Assembly: GCF_004135285.1 (NCBI RefSeq)
Contig: NZ_CP035494.1
Location: forward strand, 2,728,001-2,792,000
DNA length: 64,000 bases
Source of the DNA: Microbacterium protaetiae
GTDB lineage: Bacteria; Actinomycetota; Actinomycetes; Actinomycetales; Microbacteriaceae
Direction: 5' to 3'
In this document: positions 9,120-17,729 of the stretch, piece after piece
Position numbering within the stretch: the stretch's first letter is position 1
How the letters are laid out: each line of letters starts with the position of its first letter
Made by a program: the position numbers and the translations under genes
The notes under the pieces: generated by a model
Databases searched by the model: none
Seen by the model: only the letters and a program-made list of their open reading frames with translations
What the model was told of the DNA's origin: nothing

Positions 9120-10010
9120 TCACTGCGGCAGCCGCAGCATCCCGTCGACGGTCTCTGCCAGGCCGTCGACGATCAATGAGTCGATGGCCCGGTCGCGCTG
9201 CGCCGGGTCGGGCCAGTCGGCGATCACCTCGTCGATTGCCACAGTGTGGCCGGCGGCATCCCGCAGCGATCTGAGAGCGGCGCCGCGCGCGTGCCGGTCG
9301 CTGCCCTCATACCGTGCCTGCTTGCGGCGAAGATCGCCCGTGTCGGGATAGCCACGGGCGCGCCAGCGGCACAGCTGTGCGATCGGGCAGCTGTCGCAGC
9401 GCGGGGCCCGCGCGGTGCACACGACGGCGCCGAGTTCCATGGTCGCCGCGTTCATCACCGCCGCGTCGGCGTCGTCGGCCGGGAGAACGGCGCACATGCG
9501 TGCGAGGTCGCGGCGCGACGGCGGCCCCGGCTGCGCCCGCCCGTCGAGGGATCGGGCCAGCACCCGTCGCGTATTCGTGTCGACGACCGGATGCCGCTGC
9601 CCGTACGAGAACACCGCCACCGCCCGCGCGGTGTAGTCGCCGATTCCGGTCAAGGCCAGCAGGGCATCGACATCGGCGGGCACGATGCCGCCGTGCCGGT
9701 CACGCAGCTGCACGGCCGCCCGGTGCAGCCACAGCGCACGGCGCGGATATCCCAGATTCGCCCACTGCCGCACGGCGGCGGCGGGTGGCTCGGCGGCGAG
9801 ATCGGCCGGCGTCGGCCAGCGGGCCAGCCACGCGTCGAGGTGCCCGATGACGCGGGTGGTGGGCGTCTGCTGCAGCATGAACTCGCTGACCAACACACCC
9901 CATCCGCCGTACCGCTCGTGGAACTCGGCGCGACGCCACGGCAGGTCGCGGGCGTGCTCCCGGTACCACGCGACCAGCGGGGTCGCGAGATCGGGGGAGC
10001 GGTCGGGCAC
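9120..10010 (-). CDS. mutY: A/G-specific adenine DNA glycosylase MutY
   Basis: A 296-residue base-excision repair enzyme that removes A mispaired with 8-oxoguanine. The catalytic Glu is E43 in SEFMLQQT. The helix-hairpin-helix is LTGIGDYTARAV (120-131) with catalytic Asp D144 in VVDTN. The 4Fe-4S cluster ligands C198-x6-C205-x2-C208-x5-C214 are all present. The C-terminal MutT-like domain of E. coli MutY is reduced to about 75 residues. The start is GTG, placed by a -10 box six bases upstream (leaderless). Confidence 0.95.
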   Translation of the reverse strand: MPDRSPDLATPLVAWYREHARDLPWRRAEFHERYGGWGVLVSEFMLQQTPTTRVIGHLDAWLARWPTPADLAAEPPAAAVRQWANLGYPRRALWLHRAAVQLRDRHGGIVPADVDALLALTGIGDYTARAVAVFSYGQRHPVVDTNTRRVLARSLDGRAQPGPPSRRDLARMCAVLPADDADAAVMNAATMELGAVVCTARAPRCDSCPIAQLCRWRARGYPDTGDLRRKQARYEGSDRHARGAALRSLRDAAGHTVAIDEVIADWPDPAQRDRAIDSLIVDGLAETVDGMLRLPQ

Positions 10011-10016
10011 CGCCCC

Positions 10017-10022
10017 AGCCTA
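10017..10022 (-). promoter_or_regulatory. -10 box TAGGCT for leaderless mutY
   Basis: Read on the minus strand, TAGGCT is followed by GGGGCG and then the GTG start of mutY. It shares the 74-bp divergent gap with the promoter at 10073. Confidence 0.55.
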
Positions 10023-10072
10023 AGCGCACCGATCGCTCACGAGAGGTCAGCTCGACCCCTGCGGCGGCCGAA

Positions 10073-10078
10073 TAAGCT
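10073..10078 (+). promoter_or_regulatory. -10 box TAAGCT for leaderless 10085 gene
   Basis: TAAGCT, six bases, then ATG at 10085, with no Shine-Dalgarno. This promoter would drive the kinase-like gene, truB and the membrane gene at 11610. Confidence 0.5.
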
Positions 10079-10084
10079 GGACTC

Positions 10085-10720
10085 ATGCGCCTGCCCGTCA
10101 CCCCCGAGAACTCGCTGCTGCGCGAGCTGCGCGCCCAGCTGCGGCAGCATCACGCCGGCGGCCGGCTGCTGGTCGCCGTCGATGCGCTGCCCTCCACCCC
10201 GACGGCGGGCTTCGCCGACAAGCTGGCCGCGATCCTCGGTGAAGACGGGACCGATGTCTTTCGCGCATCGGCCGACGGTTTTCTCGTGCCGCGCAGCCAG
10301 CGCCGCACCACCGAGCGCGAGCCGGGCTGGTTCGACGAAGAGACGTTCCGCCGCGTGCTCGTCGACCCTTTCCGCAACGGTGCGCACACGTCATCGGCGA
10401 CCGGGTTTCAGCTGCAGGCATGGGACGAACGACGCGACCAGGCCGCCGAAGCGCGCTGGCTCACCACCGGAGACGACGCGATCATCGTCGTCGACGGGCC
10501 GTTCCTGAACACTCCTTCATTGCGTGGCATCTGGCACTTCTCGGTCTGGCTCGAGATCGCCGAGCAGGTGCTCGCGGCGCGCCCGGCCCGCTCGATGGAG
10601 GCCCCCTACACCCGCGTGGAGCTCTCTTACCTGCGTGAGCAGCCGGTGCAGCAGGCATCCGCGATCGTCGACGTCACCGACCCCGCACGCCCGGCGCAGG
10701 TGTATCGGGATTCGTGCTGA
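10085..10720 (+). CDS. Uridine-kinase-like protein with a degraded P-loop
   Basis: A 211-residue protein whose layout resembles actinobacterial uridine kinase-like P-loop NTPases: VAVDALPSTPTAGFADKLAAIL near the N-terminus, a DGF motif, WFDEETF, IIVVDGPFL near the middle and a late LRGIWHFSVWL. The expected Walker A (GxxGxGKT/S) is replaced by LPSTPTAG, with no Gly-Lys-Thr, so ATP binding is probably lost or altered. The stop overlaps the truB start by one base, which suggests translational coupling. The family assignment rests on overall pattern only. Confidence 0.6.
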   Translation: MRLPVTPENSLLRELRAQLRQHHAGGRLLVAVDALPSTPTAGFADKLAAILGEDGTDVFRASADGFLVPRSQRRTTEREPGWFDEETFRRVLVDPFRNGAHTSSATGFQLQAWDERRDQAAEARWLTTGDDAIIVVDGPFLNTPSLRGIWHFSVWLEIAEQVLAARPARSMEAPYTRVELSYLREQPVQQASAIVDVTDPARPAQVYRDSC

Positions 10721-11613
10721 TGGCAGCACACAGCGGCATCCTGCTCGTCGACAAGCCGGGCGGGATCACGAGCCATGATGTCGTGGGCCGAGCCCGCAAA
10801 GCGCTGAACACGCGCAAGATCGGGCATGCCGGCACGCTCGATCCGATGGCCACCGGCCTGCTCATCCTCGGTATCGGACCGGCCACGCGTCTGTTGACCT
10901 ACCTCGTCGGCCTCGACAAGACCTACATGGCCACGATCCGCCTCGGCCAGTCCACCGACTCCGACGACGCCGACTCAGAGATCACCGCCCGTGCCCCCGT
11001 TGCGGCGGTCGCCGCGGTGACCTCCGAGCGTCTCTCGGCCGCCCTCGCGCGTCTGACCGGGCCGATCTCGCAGGTGCCCAGCCGCGTCTCGGCGATAAAG
11101 GTGGGCGGCCGGCGTGCCTACGATCTTGCGCGCGAGGGCACCGAGGTCGCCCTGGCTGCCCGCGATGTCGTGGTCTCGCGCTTCGACGTGCTCGCGATGC
11201 GTGAGAGTGAGGGATGCCGCGACCTTGACGTCGTCGTGGACTGCTCGAGCGGCACCTATGTGCGGGCGCTCGCGCGCGACCTCGGCGCCGATCTCGGGGT
11301 GGGCGGGCACCTGACGGCACTGCGGCGCACGCGCGTCGGGCCGTTCGATGTGGCGGATGCGGCATCCGTCGACGCCATCGCCACGGCGCGGCTGCTCTCG
11401 CCGGCGGGCACCGCCGCGCAGATCATGCCCGTGGTGCATGCCGACGCCGATCAGGCCCGCGATCTGCGGCATGGCAAGCGCGTGGCCGGTCTGGAGGTCA
11501 CCGGCGCGCATGCGGCGGCCATCGACGGCGACGGTGCGCTCATCGGCATCGTTCAGCGCCGCGGCGACGAGATCAAGAGCGTCATGAACATGCCCGAGGA
11601 GCAGCGCGAATGA
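10720..11613 (+). CDS. truB: tRNA pseudouridine(55) synthase TruB
   Basis: A 297-residue enzyme that makes pseudouridine 55 in the T-loop of tRNAs. Motif I GILLVDKPGGITSHDVV is at the N-terminus. The catalytic Asp is D41 in HAGTLDPMATG. Later blocks KTYMATIRLG, QVPSRVSAIKVGGRRAYDLAR and SSGTYVRALARDLG match the family. The ATG at 10720 overlaps the previous stop (TGATG) and is preferred over the GTG at 10714. rbfA-truB neighbourhood is usual; here mutY and the kinase-like gene are inserted between them. Confidence 0.97.
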   Translation: MAAHSGILLVDKPGGITSHDVVGRARKALNTRKIGHAGTLDPMATGLLILGIGPATRLLTYLVGLDKTYMATIRLGQSTDSDDADSEITARAPVAAVAAVTSERLSAALARLTGPISQVPSRVSAIKVGGRRAYDLAREGTEVALAARDVVVSRFDVLAMRESEGCRDLDVVVDCSSGTYVRALARDLGADLGVGGHLTALRRTRVGPFDVADAASVDAIATARLLSPAGTAAQIMPVVHADADQARDLRHGKRVAGLEVTGAHAAAIDGDGALIGIVQRRGDEIKSVMNMPEEQRE

Positions 11614-11978
11614 TCCTGTGGTTCACCATCGTCACCCTGGTCGTCGCCGTCGCCGGCGGTGCGCTGGGCGTGGTTCTCGGGCTGGCCGGGCGCCGACCCA
11701 GCGACCTCACCGTCGGGGCGCTGGCTCTGCTGGAGGCGCTGCTGATCGCCCAGGTGGTGATAGCGATCATCGCGCCGCTGGCCGGCAACCCGCCCACCGG
11801 CAGCCTTCTCGAGTTCTGGGTGTACCTGGTCTCTACCGTGCTTCTGCCGCCGGCCGCGGTGGTGTGGGCGCTCGTGGAGCGCAGCCGGTGGAGCACCGTC
11901 ATCCTCGGCATCGCCGGGCTGGCCGTTGCGGTGATGGTCTGGCGCATGCAGGTGATCTGGAGCGTGCAGGGGGCCTGA
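11610..11978 (+). CDS. Small integral membrane protein, unknown function
   Basis: 122 residues with about four predicted transmembrane helices (near 2-24, 35-57, 68-88 and 97-115) and almost no soluble part. The ATG overlaps the truB stop as ATGA, so it is translated with truB. I do not recognise a domain. Similar small membrane genes between truB and ribF occur in related actinobacteria, so it is probably real. No catalytic motif is visible. Confidence 0.75.
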   Translation: MILWFTIVTLVVAVAGGALGVVLGLAGRRPSDLTVGALALLEALLIAQVVIAIIAPLAGNPPTGSLLEFWVYLVSTVLLPPAAVVWALVERSRWSTVILGIAGLAVAVMVWRMQVIWSVQGA

Positions 11979-12017
11979 GCCGCCGGCCGCCCGCGCGAAC
12001 CGGTCCGGGCCGCGTCT

Positions 12018-12023
12018 TAGACT
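12018..12023 (+). promoter_or_regulatory. -10 box TAGACT upstream of 12033
   Basis: TAGACT lies nine bases before the ATG at 12033, slightly wider than the 6-7 seen elsewhere. No Shine-Dalgarno is visible. It would also transcribe ribF. Confidence 0.4.
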
Positions 12024-12032
12024 TGAGGCGCC

Positions 12033-12473
12033 ATGTCATCCAGCCAAACCCCGCGACGAATGACCGGAATCGGTCGCGTCCTCGTCGTCGTCTACGCCAT
12101 CCTCGCACTGGGCGCCACCGGGCGCTCGGTCGTACAGATCATCGAGCGCTTTCACGATGCGCCGCTTGCCTTCACCCTGTCGGGCGTCTCGGCGGTGGTC
12201 TACATCCTCGCCACGCTCGCCCTGATCTTCTCGGCCTCGCGCGCCTGGTACCGCATCGCGTGGGTCGCCATCTGCTTCGAGCTGGTGGGCGTGCTCTCGA
12301 TCGGCACACTGAGCCTCGTACGCCCCGAGCTGTTCCCCGAGGCGACCGTGTGGTCGTTCTTCGGCATCGGGTACGTCTTCATTCCCCTCGTGCTTCCGTT
12401 CCTGGGGCTGTGGTGGCTGCGCACGCATCGCCCCGCGACGGTGGTGGCAGCCGAGGCCGTGGAGGCGGCCTGA
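12033..12473 (+). CDS. Four-helix membrane protein, unknown function
   Basis: 146 residues: a short polar N-terminus (MSSSQTPRRMTGIGR), about four transmembrane helices (near 15-33, 48-68, 75-97 and 108-128) and a short Ala/Val/Glu-rich tail. The stop overlaps the ribF start by one base, so it is coupled to ribF. No named family is recognised; the coupling does not by itself show a role in flavin metabolism. Confidence 0.75.
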   Translation: MSSSQTPRRMTGIGRVLVVVYAILALGATGRSVVQIIERFHDAPLAFTLSGVSAVVYILATLALIFSASRAWYRIAWVAICFELVGVLSIGTLSLVRPELFPEATVWSFFGIGYVFIPLVLPFLGLWWLRTHRPATVVAAEAVEAA

Positions 12474-13432
12474 TGCTGGTCTTCCGTGACCCCGCCGAGG
12501 TTCCGGCGGGCTTCGGACCGTCGGTGGTCGCGATCGGCAAGTTCGACGGCGTGCACGCCGGGCACCGGGCAGTGCTCGAGCGGGCGAAGGTGGATGCCGC
12601 GGCCGGCGCCGCGAAGGTCGTGGCGGTCACTTTCGACCGCAATCCGCTGGCCACGCTGCGGCCCGAGATCTGTCCCGAAGACGTCATCGGCCTGCACCAG
12701 AAGCTGCAGCTGCTGGCCGAGACCGGGATCGATGCGACGCTCGTGCTGCGCTTCGACGCCGAGATGGCGGCCCAGCCGGCCGAGCAGTTCGTCGATGAGA
12801 TCCTCGTCGGCGCGCTCGGTGTGCAGACCGTCATGGTCGGACGCGACTTCCGGTTCGGGCGCGGGGGAGCGGGCAGCCCGGAGCTTCTCGCGCGGCTCGG
12901 GGAGGGGTACGGGTACCGCGTCGACGTGATCGACGATGTGCGGGCCATCACCTCTGAGCGCCGGGTCTCTTCGACGTGGATCCGCGAAGTGCTCACCGCC
13001 GGCGACGTGGAGACGGCCGCGCGGCTGCTCGGGCGCCCGCATGCCGTGTGGGGTGAGGTCGTGCACGGCCTCAAGCGCGGGCGCGAGCTCGGCTTTCCCA
13101 CCGCCAATCTCTCGCCGCAGATGGAAGGCTTCGTCCCGGCCGACGGCGTCTATGCCGGGTGGCTCGTCGATGAAGCGCCCGGGGGCGCGCTGCGGCGCGG
13201 CATCCGGTATCCCGCAGCCATCAGTGTGGGAACGAATCCGACCTTCGACGATGTGCCGCAGCGGGTCGTCGAGGCGTATGTGCTCGACGAGACCGCGCTG
13301 GATCTGTACGGGCACCACGTCGAGATCGAGTTCACGAGCCGCGTGCGCGGAATGATCGCCTTCGACGGCGTCGACGCGCTCAAGGCGCAGATGGCCGATG
13401 ACGTGCAGCAGGTGCGCACGCTGCTCAGCTGA
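12473..13432 (+). CDS. ribF: Bifunctional riboflavin kinase/FAD synthetase
   Basis: A 319-residue cytoplasmic enzyme converting riboflavin to FMN and then FAD. The N-terminal nucleotidyltransferase has VVAIGKFDGVHAGHRAVL, and RVSSTWIREVL near the domain end. The C-terminal riboflavin kinase has GRELGFPTANL and YPAAISVGTNPTFDD. The ATG at 12473 overlaps the preceding stop. A much longer open frame begins at 11618, but its extra part is antisense-like and out of frame with the real upstream genes. This gene ends the left half of the conserved block; rpsO, its usual neighbour, lies 29 kb away. Confidence 0.96.
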   Translation: MLVFRDPAEVPAGFGPSVVAIGKFDGVHAGHRAVLERAKVDAAAGAAKVVAVTFDRNPLATLRPEICPEDVIGLHQKLQLLAETGIDATLVLRFDAEMAAQPAEQFVDEILVGALGVQTVMVGRDFRFGRGGAGSPELLARLGEGYGYRVDVIDDVRAITSERRVSSTWIREVLTAGDVETAARLLGRPHAVWGEVVHGLKRGRELGFPTANLSPQMEGFVPADGVYAGWLVDEAPGGALRRGIRYPAAISVGTNPTFDDVPQRVVEAYVLDETALDLYGHHVEIEFTSRVRGMIAFDGVDALKAQMADDVQQVRTLLS

Positions 13433-13464
13433 TGTGCACCCGGTCACGGCCAGCTTGCTCATAT

Positions 13465-13479
13465 GTGCATTCAATGCAC
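13465..13479. promoter_or_regulatory. Palindromic operator candidate GTGCATTCAATGCAC before the SorC/DeoR regulator
   Basis: A perfect inverted repeat of 7-base arms around one central base. A plausible -10 box TAGTCT follows at 13498-13503, and a GAGGGGG ribosome site precedes the GTG at 13522. The position suits autorepression of the five-gene deoC operon by its first gene product, with a phosphorylated sugar as inducer. The palindrome is observed; the binding is inferred. Confidence 0.6.
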
Positions 13480-13521
13480 GGATGCTGGGAGTGGGCGTAG
13501 TCTCGTCAACGAGGGGGACCC

Positions 13522-14457
13522 GTGGACGACGAGCTGCTGTCGGTGCGCGTGGCCGAGCTCTATTACGACGCCGGTAAGACGCAGGATGAGATCGGCGCGC
13601 TCCTGGACATCTCCCGATTCAAGGTCGGGCGACTGCTCACCCGTGCACGCGAGGCGGGCATAGTGCGCATCGAGATCGTGCATCCCAGCGCCCGGCGGCT
13701 CGGGCTCGAGCGTGAGCTGGTGCAGCGGTATGCACGGCTGACCGAGGCGATAGTGGTCCCGTCGGGCGGCGACGACGATCTCACCGGCCGGGTCGCGCAG
13801 GCGGCGGCCGATCACCTGCGTGCGCTGCGCCCCGTGCCCCGCACGCTCGGTGTGAGCTGGGGCCGCACACTGACCGCCGTGGCCGCGCACCTGCCCGATC
13901 GGTGGGCACACGGCGTGACGGTCGTGCAGATCAACGGCGGTGTGAGTGTGAACCGGCGTCCCGGGGGCGCCGCGCACCTGGCCGCGACGATCGCCGAGCG
14001 CGCCGGCGGTGAGGCGGTGCTGCTGCCCAGCCCGGCGATCCTCGAACAGGAGCAGACGGCCCGCGCCATCCAAAGCGACCGCACCGTTGCGGCGGTGCTC
14101 GACCTTGCCGCCCGCGCGCAGGCCTATGTGTTCTCGGCCGGAGTCTGCGACACGACCTCGGCCCACGTCGAGAACGGCTATCTCGATGAGAACGGCATCC
14201 GTGCCCTGGCACAGCGCGGCGCCGTCGGCGACGTGCTGGGCCGCTACATCGACGCCGAGGGGAACATCGTCGACCCCGCCCTCGACGCCCGCACGGTCGG
14301 GATGCCGCTGCAGCGCCTGCGCAGCTCGGATCGGGCGATCTTCGTCACGGCCGGATCGGCCAAACACGACCTCGCACGTACCGTGGTGGGCACCGGGCTG
14401 TGTACGGTGATCGTGACCGACGAGGCCACCGCCCGAGCACTTGTGGAGGACGCATGA
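13522..14457 (+). CDS. SorC/DeoR-type transcriptional regulator with sugar-binding domain
   Basis: A 311-residue regulator. The N-terminal helix-turn-helix spans about 8-45 (VAELYYDAGKTQDEIGALLDISRFKVGRLL). The rest is the SorC effector-binding domain: RTLGVSWGRTLTAVAAHL, VVQINGGV, GIRALAQRGAVGDVLGRYID and a late ATAGS-like loop (VTAGSAKHDLARTVV). Members bind phosphorylated sugars; B. subtilis DeoR, a member, responds to deoxyribose-5-phosphate. It heads a tight operon with deoC, so deoxyribose-phosphate sensing is likely here. The start is GTG after GAGGGGG. Confidence 0.9.
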   Translation: MDDELLSVRVAELYYDAGKTQDEIGALLDISRFKVGRLLTRAREAGIVRIEIVHPSARRLGLERELVQRYARLTEAIVVPSGGDDDLTGRVAQAAADHLRALRPVPRTLGVSWGRTLTAVAAHLPDRWAHGVTVVQINGGVSVNRRPGGAAHLAATIAERAGGEAVLLPSPAILEQEQTARAIQSDRTVAAVLDLAARAQAYVFSAGVCDTTSAHVENGYLDENGIRALAQRGAVGDVLGRYIDAEGNIVDPALDARTVGMPLQRLRSSDRAIFVTAGSAKHDLARTVVGTGLCTVIVTDEATARALVEDA

Positions 14458-15185
14458 CCACTCTCACCCCTGCTCCCGTCTCGCACCTGCGCCGCGCGGT
14501 GGTCAGTGTGATCATCGTCGCCTTCGCGCTCGCCGCCATCGGCGGCATCGTCGTGCTGCTGGGCGCAGAGCTCGGCGAGACGGCCTTGCGCGTGATCGGC
14601 ACCACCGCCGTCGTCGGCGCCTTCAGCGTCGCGGTGCTGTGCTGTGCGGCGCTGCTCGGTCGACGGCTGCAGACGATCGGCGTCGTGGGCACCGTCGTCT
14701 CGGTCGTCGCGGCCGCTCTCGTGGTCTGGACGGTCTGGTACCAGGGAGATGACGGTTCGGTCTGGGAGGTGGTCAGCAAGGTCACCGGCACCGCCGCCAC
14801 GCTGTCGGCCGCTCTGGCACTGGCCAGCCTGCTCCTGCTGCTGGCCGATCGTCGTCGTGCAGCCGTGAGGAGAGGACTGATCGTCACCCTCGGCCTGTTC
14901 GCCGTGGTCACCGCCCTGATCCTCGTCCTGATCTGGGCCCCTGACGCCGTGGACGACCGGGTCTTTCCCCGCGTGCTCGGAATCGCCGGCATCCTGGCCG
15001 CGCTGGGCGCCGTCGTGGTGCCGGTGCTGTCGTTGCTGATGCCCGACAACCGGCCGGGCACCCTCTCGCCCATCGCCGTGGCCCGGCTCGAAGACGAGGC
15101 TCACCGCCGGGGTCTGACTCCCGACGCCCTCGTCGACACGTTGCTGGCGGCATCGGCCGCCCCGCCATCACAGGAGGAACGATGA
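14454..15185 (+). CDS. Polytopic membrane protein in the deoC operon
   Basis: 243 residues with about six transmembrane helices over the first 200 residues, then a soluble C-terminal segment (SPIAVARLEDEAHRRGLTPD) of about 40 residues. The ATG overlaps the regulator stop (ATGA), and the gene's own stop overlaps deoC. It does not look like a nucleoside transporter of a known family (no CNT, NupG or ABC permease signature). Position suggests a role linked to deoxyribose or aldehyde handling, but nothing in the sequence shows it. Confidence 0.75.
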   Translation: MTTLTPAPVSHLRRAVVSVIIVAFALAAIGGIVVLLGAELGETALRVIGTTAVVGAFSVAVLCCAALLGRRLQTIGVVGTVVSVVAAALVVWTVWYQGDDGSVWEVVSKVTGTAATLSAALALASLLLLLADRRRAAVRRGLIVTLGLFAVVTALILVLIWAPDAVDDRVFPRVLGIAGILAALGAVVVPVLSLLMPDNRPGTLSPIAVARLEDEAHRRGLTPDALVDTLLAASAAPPSQEER

Positions 15186-16183
15186 CCACTCGAGAACTCA
15201 GCCGGCGCTCGGCCGTCGACGTGCTGGGCGGCGCGCCCGACAACGGCACGCTGCGCCGCTTTCTGCACGGGTTGCCCGGCGTCGACGCCGTCGGGCTCGA
15301 ACAGCGCGCAGCATCCCTGGGCACCCGCTCGATCAAGACCACCTCGAAGGCCTGGGCCCTCGACCGCATCATCTCTCTCATCGACCTGACGACCCTGGAG
15401 GGTGCGGACACCCCGGGAAAGGTGCGCTCGCTGGTGGCCAAGGCGCAGCATCCGGATGCCGGTGACCCGACATGTCCGCCGGTGGCGGCCGTGTGCGTGT
15501 ACGGCGACATGGTGCCGTACGCGATCGATGCGTTGGGCGCGCGGCACGGCGACCCCGACGACGGGCTCGTCTCGGTCGCGGCGGTGGCGACCGCCTTTCC
15601 AAGCGGTCGCGCCTCGCTCGCCGTCAAGCTGGCCGACACCCGGGATGCCGTCGAGGCGGGCGCCGACGAGATCGACATGGTCATCGACCGGGGCGCCTTC
15701 CTGGCGGGCTCCTATTCGAAGGTGTTCGATCAGATCGTGCAGGTGAAAGAGGCCTGCCGCCGCGACGACGGCACCTCGGCGGCGCTGAAGGTGATCCTCG
15801 AGACCGGCGAATTGAACACCTACGACAACGTCAAGCGCGCCTCGTGGCTGGGCATTCTCGCCGGCGGCGATTTCATCAAGACCTCCACGGGCAAAGTCCA
15901 GCCCGCCGCGACGCTGCCGGTGACGCTGCTCATGCTCGAGGTCGTGCGCGATTGGCACCGCCTCACCGGCGAGCGCATCGGGGTGAAGCCGGCCGGCGGC
16001 ATCCGCACCTCCAAAGACGCCGTCAAGTACCTGGTGACCGTGGCCGAGACCGCCGGTGAGGAGTGGCTCGCGCCGCACTTGTTCCGCTTCGGCGCATCGA
16101 GCCTGCTGGGCGACGTGCTGCTGCAACGACAGAAGATGGCGACCGGACGCTACTCCGGCCCCGATTACGTGACCGTGGACTGA
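15182..16183 (+). CDS. deoC: Deoxyribose-phosphate aldolase
   Basis: A 333-residue class I aldolase that splits 2-deoxyribose-5-phosphate into glyceraldehyde-3-phosphate and acetaldehyde. The Schiff-base Lys is K233 in GGDFIKTSTGK. VAAVCVYGDMV, GADEIDMVIDRGAFL, LKVILETGEL and GVKPAGGIRTSKDAVKYL are family blocks. It is about 75 residues longer than E. coli DeoC, mainly from an N-terminal extension and insertions, as in the larger actinobacterial/eukaryotic-like type. It is followed directly by two aldehyde dehydrogenase genes, which fits oxidation of the acetaldehyde product. Confidence 0.97.
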   Translation: MTTRELSRRSAVDVLGGAPDNGTLRRFLHGLPGVDAVGLEQRAASLGTRSIKTTSKAWALDRIISLIDLTTLEGADTPGKVRSLVAKAQHPDAGDPTCPPVAAVCVYGDMVPYAIDALGARHGDPDDGLVSVAAVATAFPSGRASLAVKLADTRDAVEAGADEIDMVIDRGAFLAGSYSKVFDQIVQVKEACRRDDGTSAALKVILETGELNTYDNVKRASWLGILAGGDFIKTSTGKVQPAATLPVTLLMLEVVRDWHRLTGERIGVKPAGGIRTSKDAVKYLVTVAETAGEEWLAPHLFRFGASSLLGDVLLQRQKMATGRYSGPDYVTVD

Positions 16184-16193
16184 GAAGGACATC

Positions 16194-17729
16194 ATGGGAT
16201 TCCTCGAATACGCTCCCGCGCCCGAGTCGCGCGGCATCCTGCATCTGAAAGACCGGTACGGGCTGTTCATCGACGGCGAGTTCGTCGACGGCACCGGCGA
16301 CGGATTCACCACCATCTCGCCCGCCGACGAGTCGCGCATCGCCGACGTGGCCTCGGCCTCTGATGCCGATGTGGATGCCGCCGTGGCCGCGGCCCGCCGC
16401 GCACACACCAAGGTGTGGGCGAAGATGAGCGGGCGCGACCGCGGCAAGTACCTTTTCCGCATCGCCCGGCTCGTGCAGGAGCGAGCCCGCGAGCTGGCGG
16501 TGGCCGAGAGCCTCGACAACGGCAAGCCGATCAAAGAGAGCCGCGACGTCGACGTGCCGTTGGTGGCCGCATGGTTCTTCTACTACGCAGGCTGGGCCGA
16601 CAAGCTCGACTATGCGGGGCTGGGCGCCGATCCGCGATCGCTGGGGGTGGCCGGCCAGATCATTCCGTGGAACTTCCCGCTGCTGATGCTCGCCTGGAAG
16701 ATCGCTCCGGCACTGGCCAGCGGCAACACCGTGGTGCTCAAGCCTGCCGAGACCACGCCGCTGTCGGCGCTGATCTTCGCCGAGATCCTGCAGCAGGCCG
16801 ACCTGCCGCCGGGCGTCGTGAACATCGTGACCGGGGCCGGTGCCACCGGTGCCACCCTGGTGCGGCATCCCGACGTCGACAAGCTCGCGTTCACCGGATC
16901 GACCGCTGTGGGCCGTGACATAGCGCGCACGGTCGCCGGCACCGGCACGTCGCTCACGCTCGAGCTCGGCGGCAAGGCCGCGAACATCGTGTTCGACGAC
17001 GCGCCCATCGATCAGGCGATCGAGGGGATCGTCAACGGGATCTTCTTCAACCAGGGGCACGTGTGCTGCGCCGGCAGCCGGCTGCTGGTGCAGGAGTCGA
17101 TCCACGACGAGGTGATCGACCGCTTGAAGAACCGACTGTCGACGCTGCGGATGGGCGACCCGCTCGACAAGAACACCGACATCGGCGCCATCAACTCCGC
17201 CGAGCAGCTCGAGCGCATCCGCGCGCTCAGCGACATCGGGGAGCAAGAGGGCGCACAGCGCTGGAGCGCCGACTGCGTCATCCCCGACAAGGGATTCTGG
17301 TTCGCCCCCACGGTGTTCACCGGGGTCGAGACATCCCACCGCATCGCTCGCGAAGAGGTGTTCGGACCCGTGCTGTCGGTACTGACCTTCCGCACCCCCG
17401 CCGAGGCGATCGCCAAGGCGAACAACACGCCGTACGGGCTGTCTGCCGGCATCTGGAGCGACAAGGGATCGCGCATTCTCGCCGTGGCCGACAAGCTGCG
17501 CGCCGGCGTGGTGTGGGCGAACACCTTCAACCGGTTCGATCCCGCTTCGCCGTTCGGCGGCTACAAGGAGTCGGGATACGGCCGCGAGGGCGGCCGGCAC
17601 GGCCTGACCGCGTATCTGCGGCCGGCCGGGGTCGCCGAGCGGGCGAAGCCCGCGGTCGCGGCGAAGCCGGCGGTCGCCCAGCGAGCGAAGCGAGTCGAAA
17701 CGACGTCGACGAAGGAGGCCACCCGATGA
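16194..17729 (+). CDS. NAD(P)-dependent aldehyde dehydrogenase, full length
   Basis: A 511-residue ALDH-superfamily enzyme. The cofactor-binding block is GQIIPWNFPLLMLAWKIAPALA with NTVVLKPAE. FTGSTAVG follows, then the general base E257 in LELGGK and nucleophile C291 in GHVCCAGSR. The Shine-Dalgarno GAGAAGGA precedes the ATG, 10 bases after deoC. It probably oxidises acetaldehyde from the DeoC reaction to acetate. The last 30 residues (AERAKPAVAAKPAVAQRAK...) are a low-complexity Ala/Lys/Val tail absent from typical ALDHs. Its 3' DNA, CAGCGAGCGAAGCGAGTCG, is itself repetitive and may derive from an intergenic repeat. Confidence 0.95.
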   Translation: MGFLEYAPAPESRGILHLKDRYGLFIDGEFVDGTGDGFTTISPADESRIADVASASDADVDAAVAAARRAHTKVWAKMSGRDRGKYLFRIARLVQERARELAVAESLDNGKPIKESRDVDVPLVAAWFFYYAGWADKLDYAGLGADPRSLGVAGQIIPWNFPLLMLAWKIAPALASGNTVVLKPAETTPLSALIFAEILQQADLPPGVVNIVTGAGATGATLVRHPDVDKLAFTGSTAVGRDIARTVAGTGTSLTLELGGKAANIVFDDAPIDQAIEGIVNGIFFNQGHVCCAGSRLLVQESIHDEVIDRLKNRLSTLRMGDPLDKNTDIGAINSAEQLERIRALSDIGEQEGAQRWSADCVIPDKGFWFAPTVFTGVETSHRIAREEVFGPVLSVLTFRTPAEAIAKANNTPYGLSAGIWSDKGSRILAVADKLRAGVVWANTFNRFDPASPFGGYKESGYGREGGRHGLTAYLRPAGVAERAKPAVAAKPAVAQRAKRVETTSTKEATR

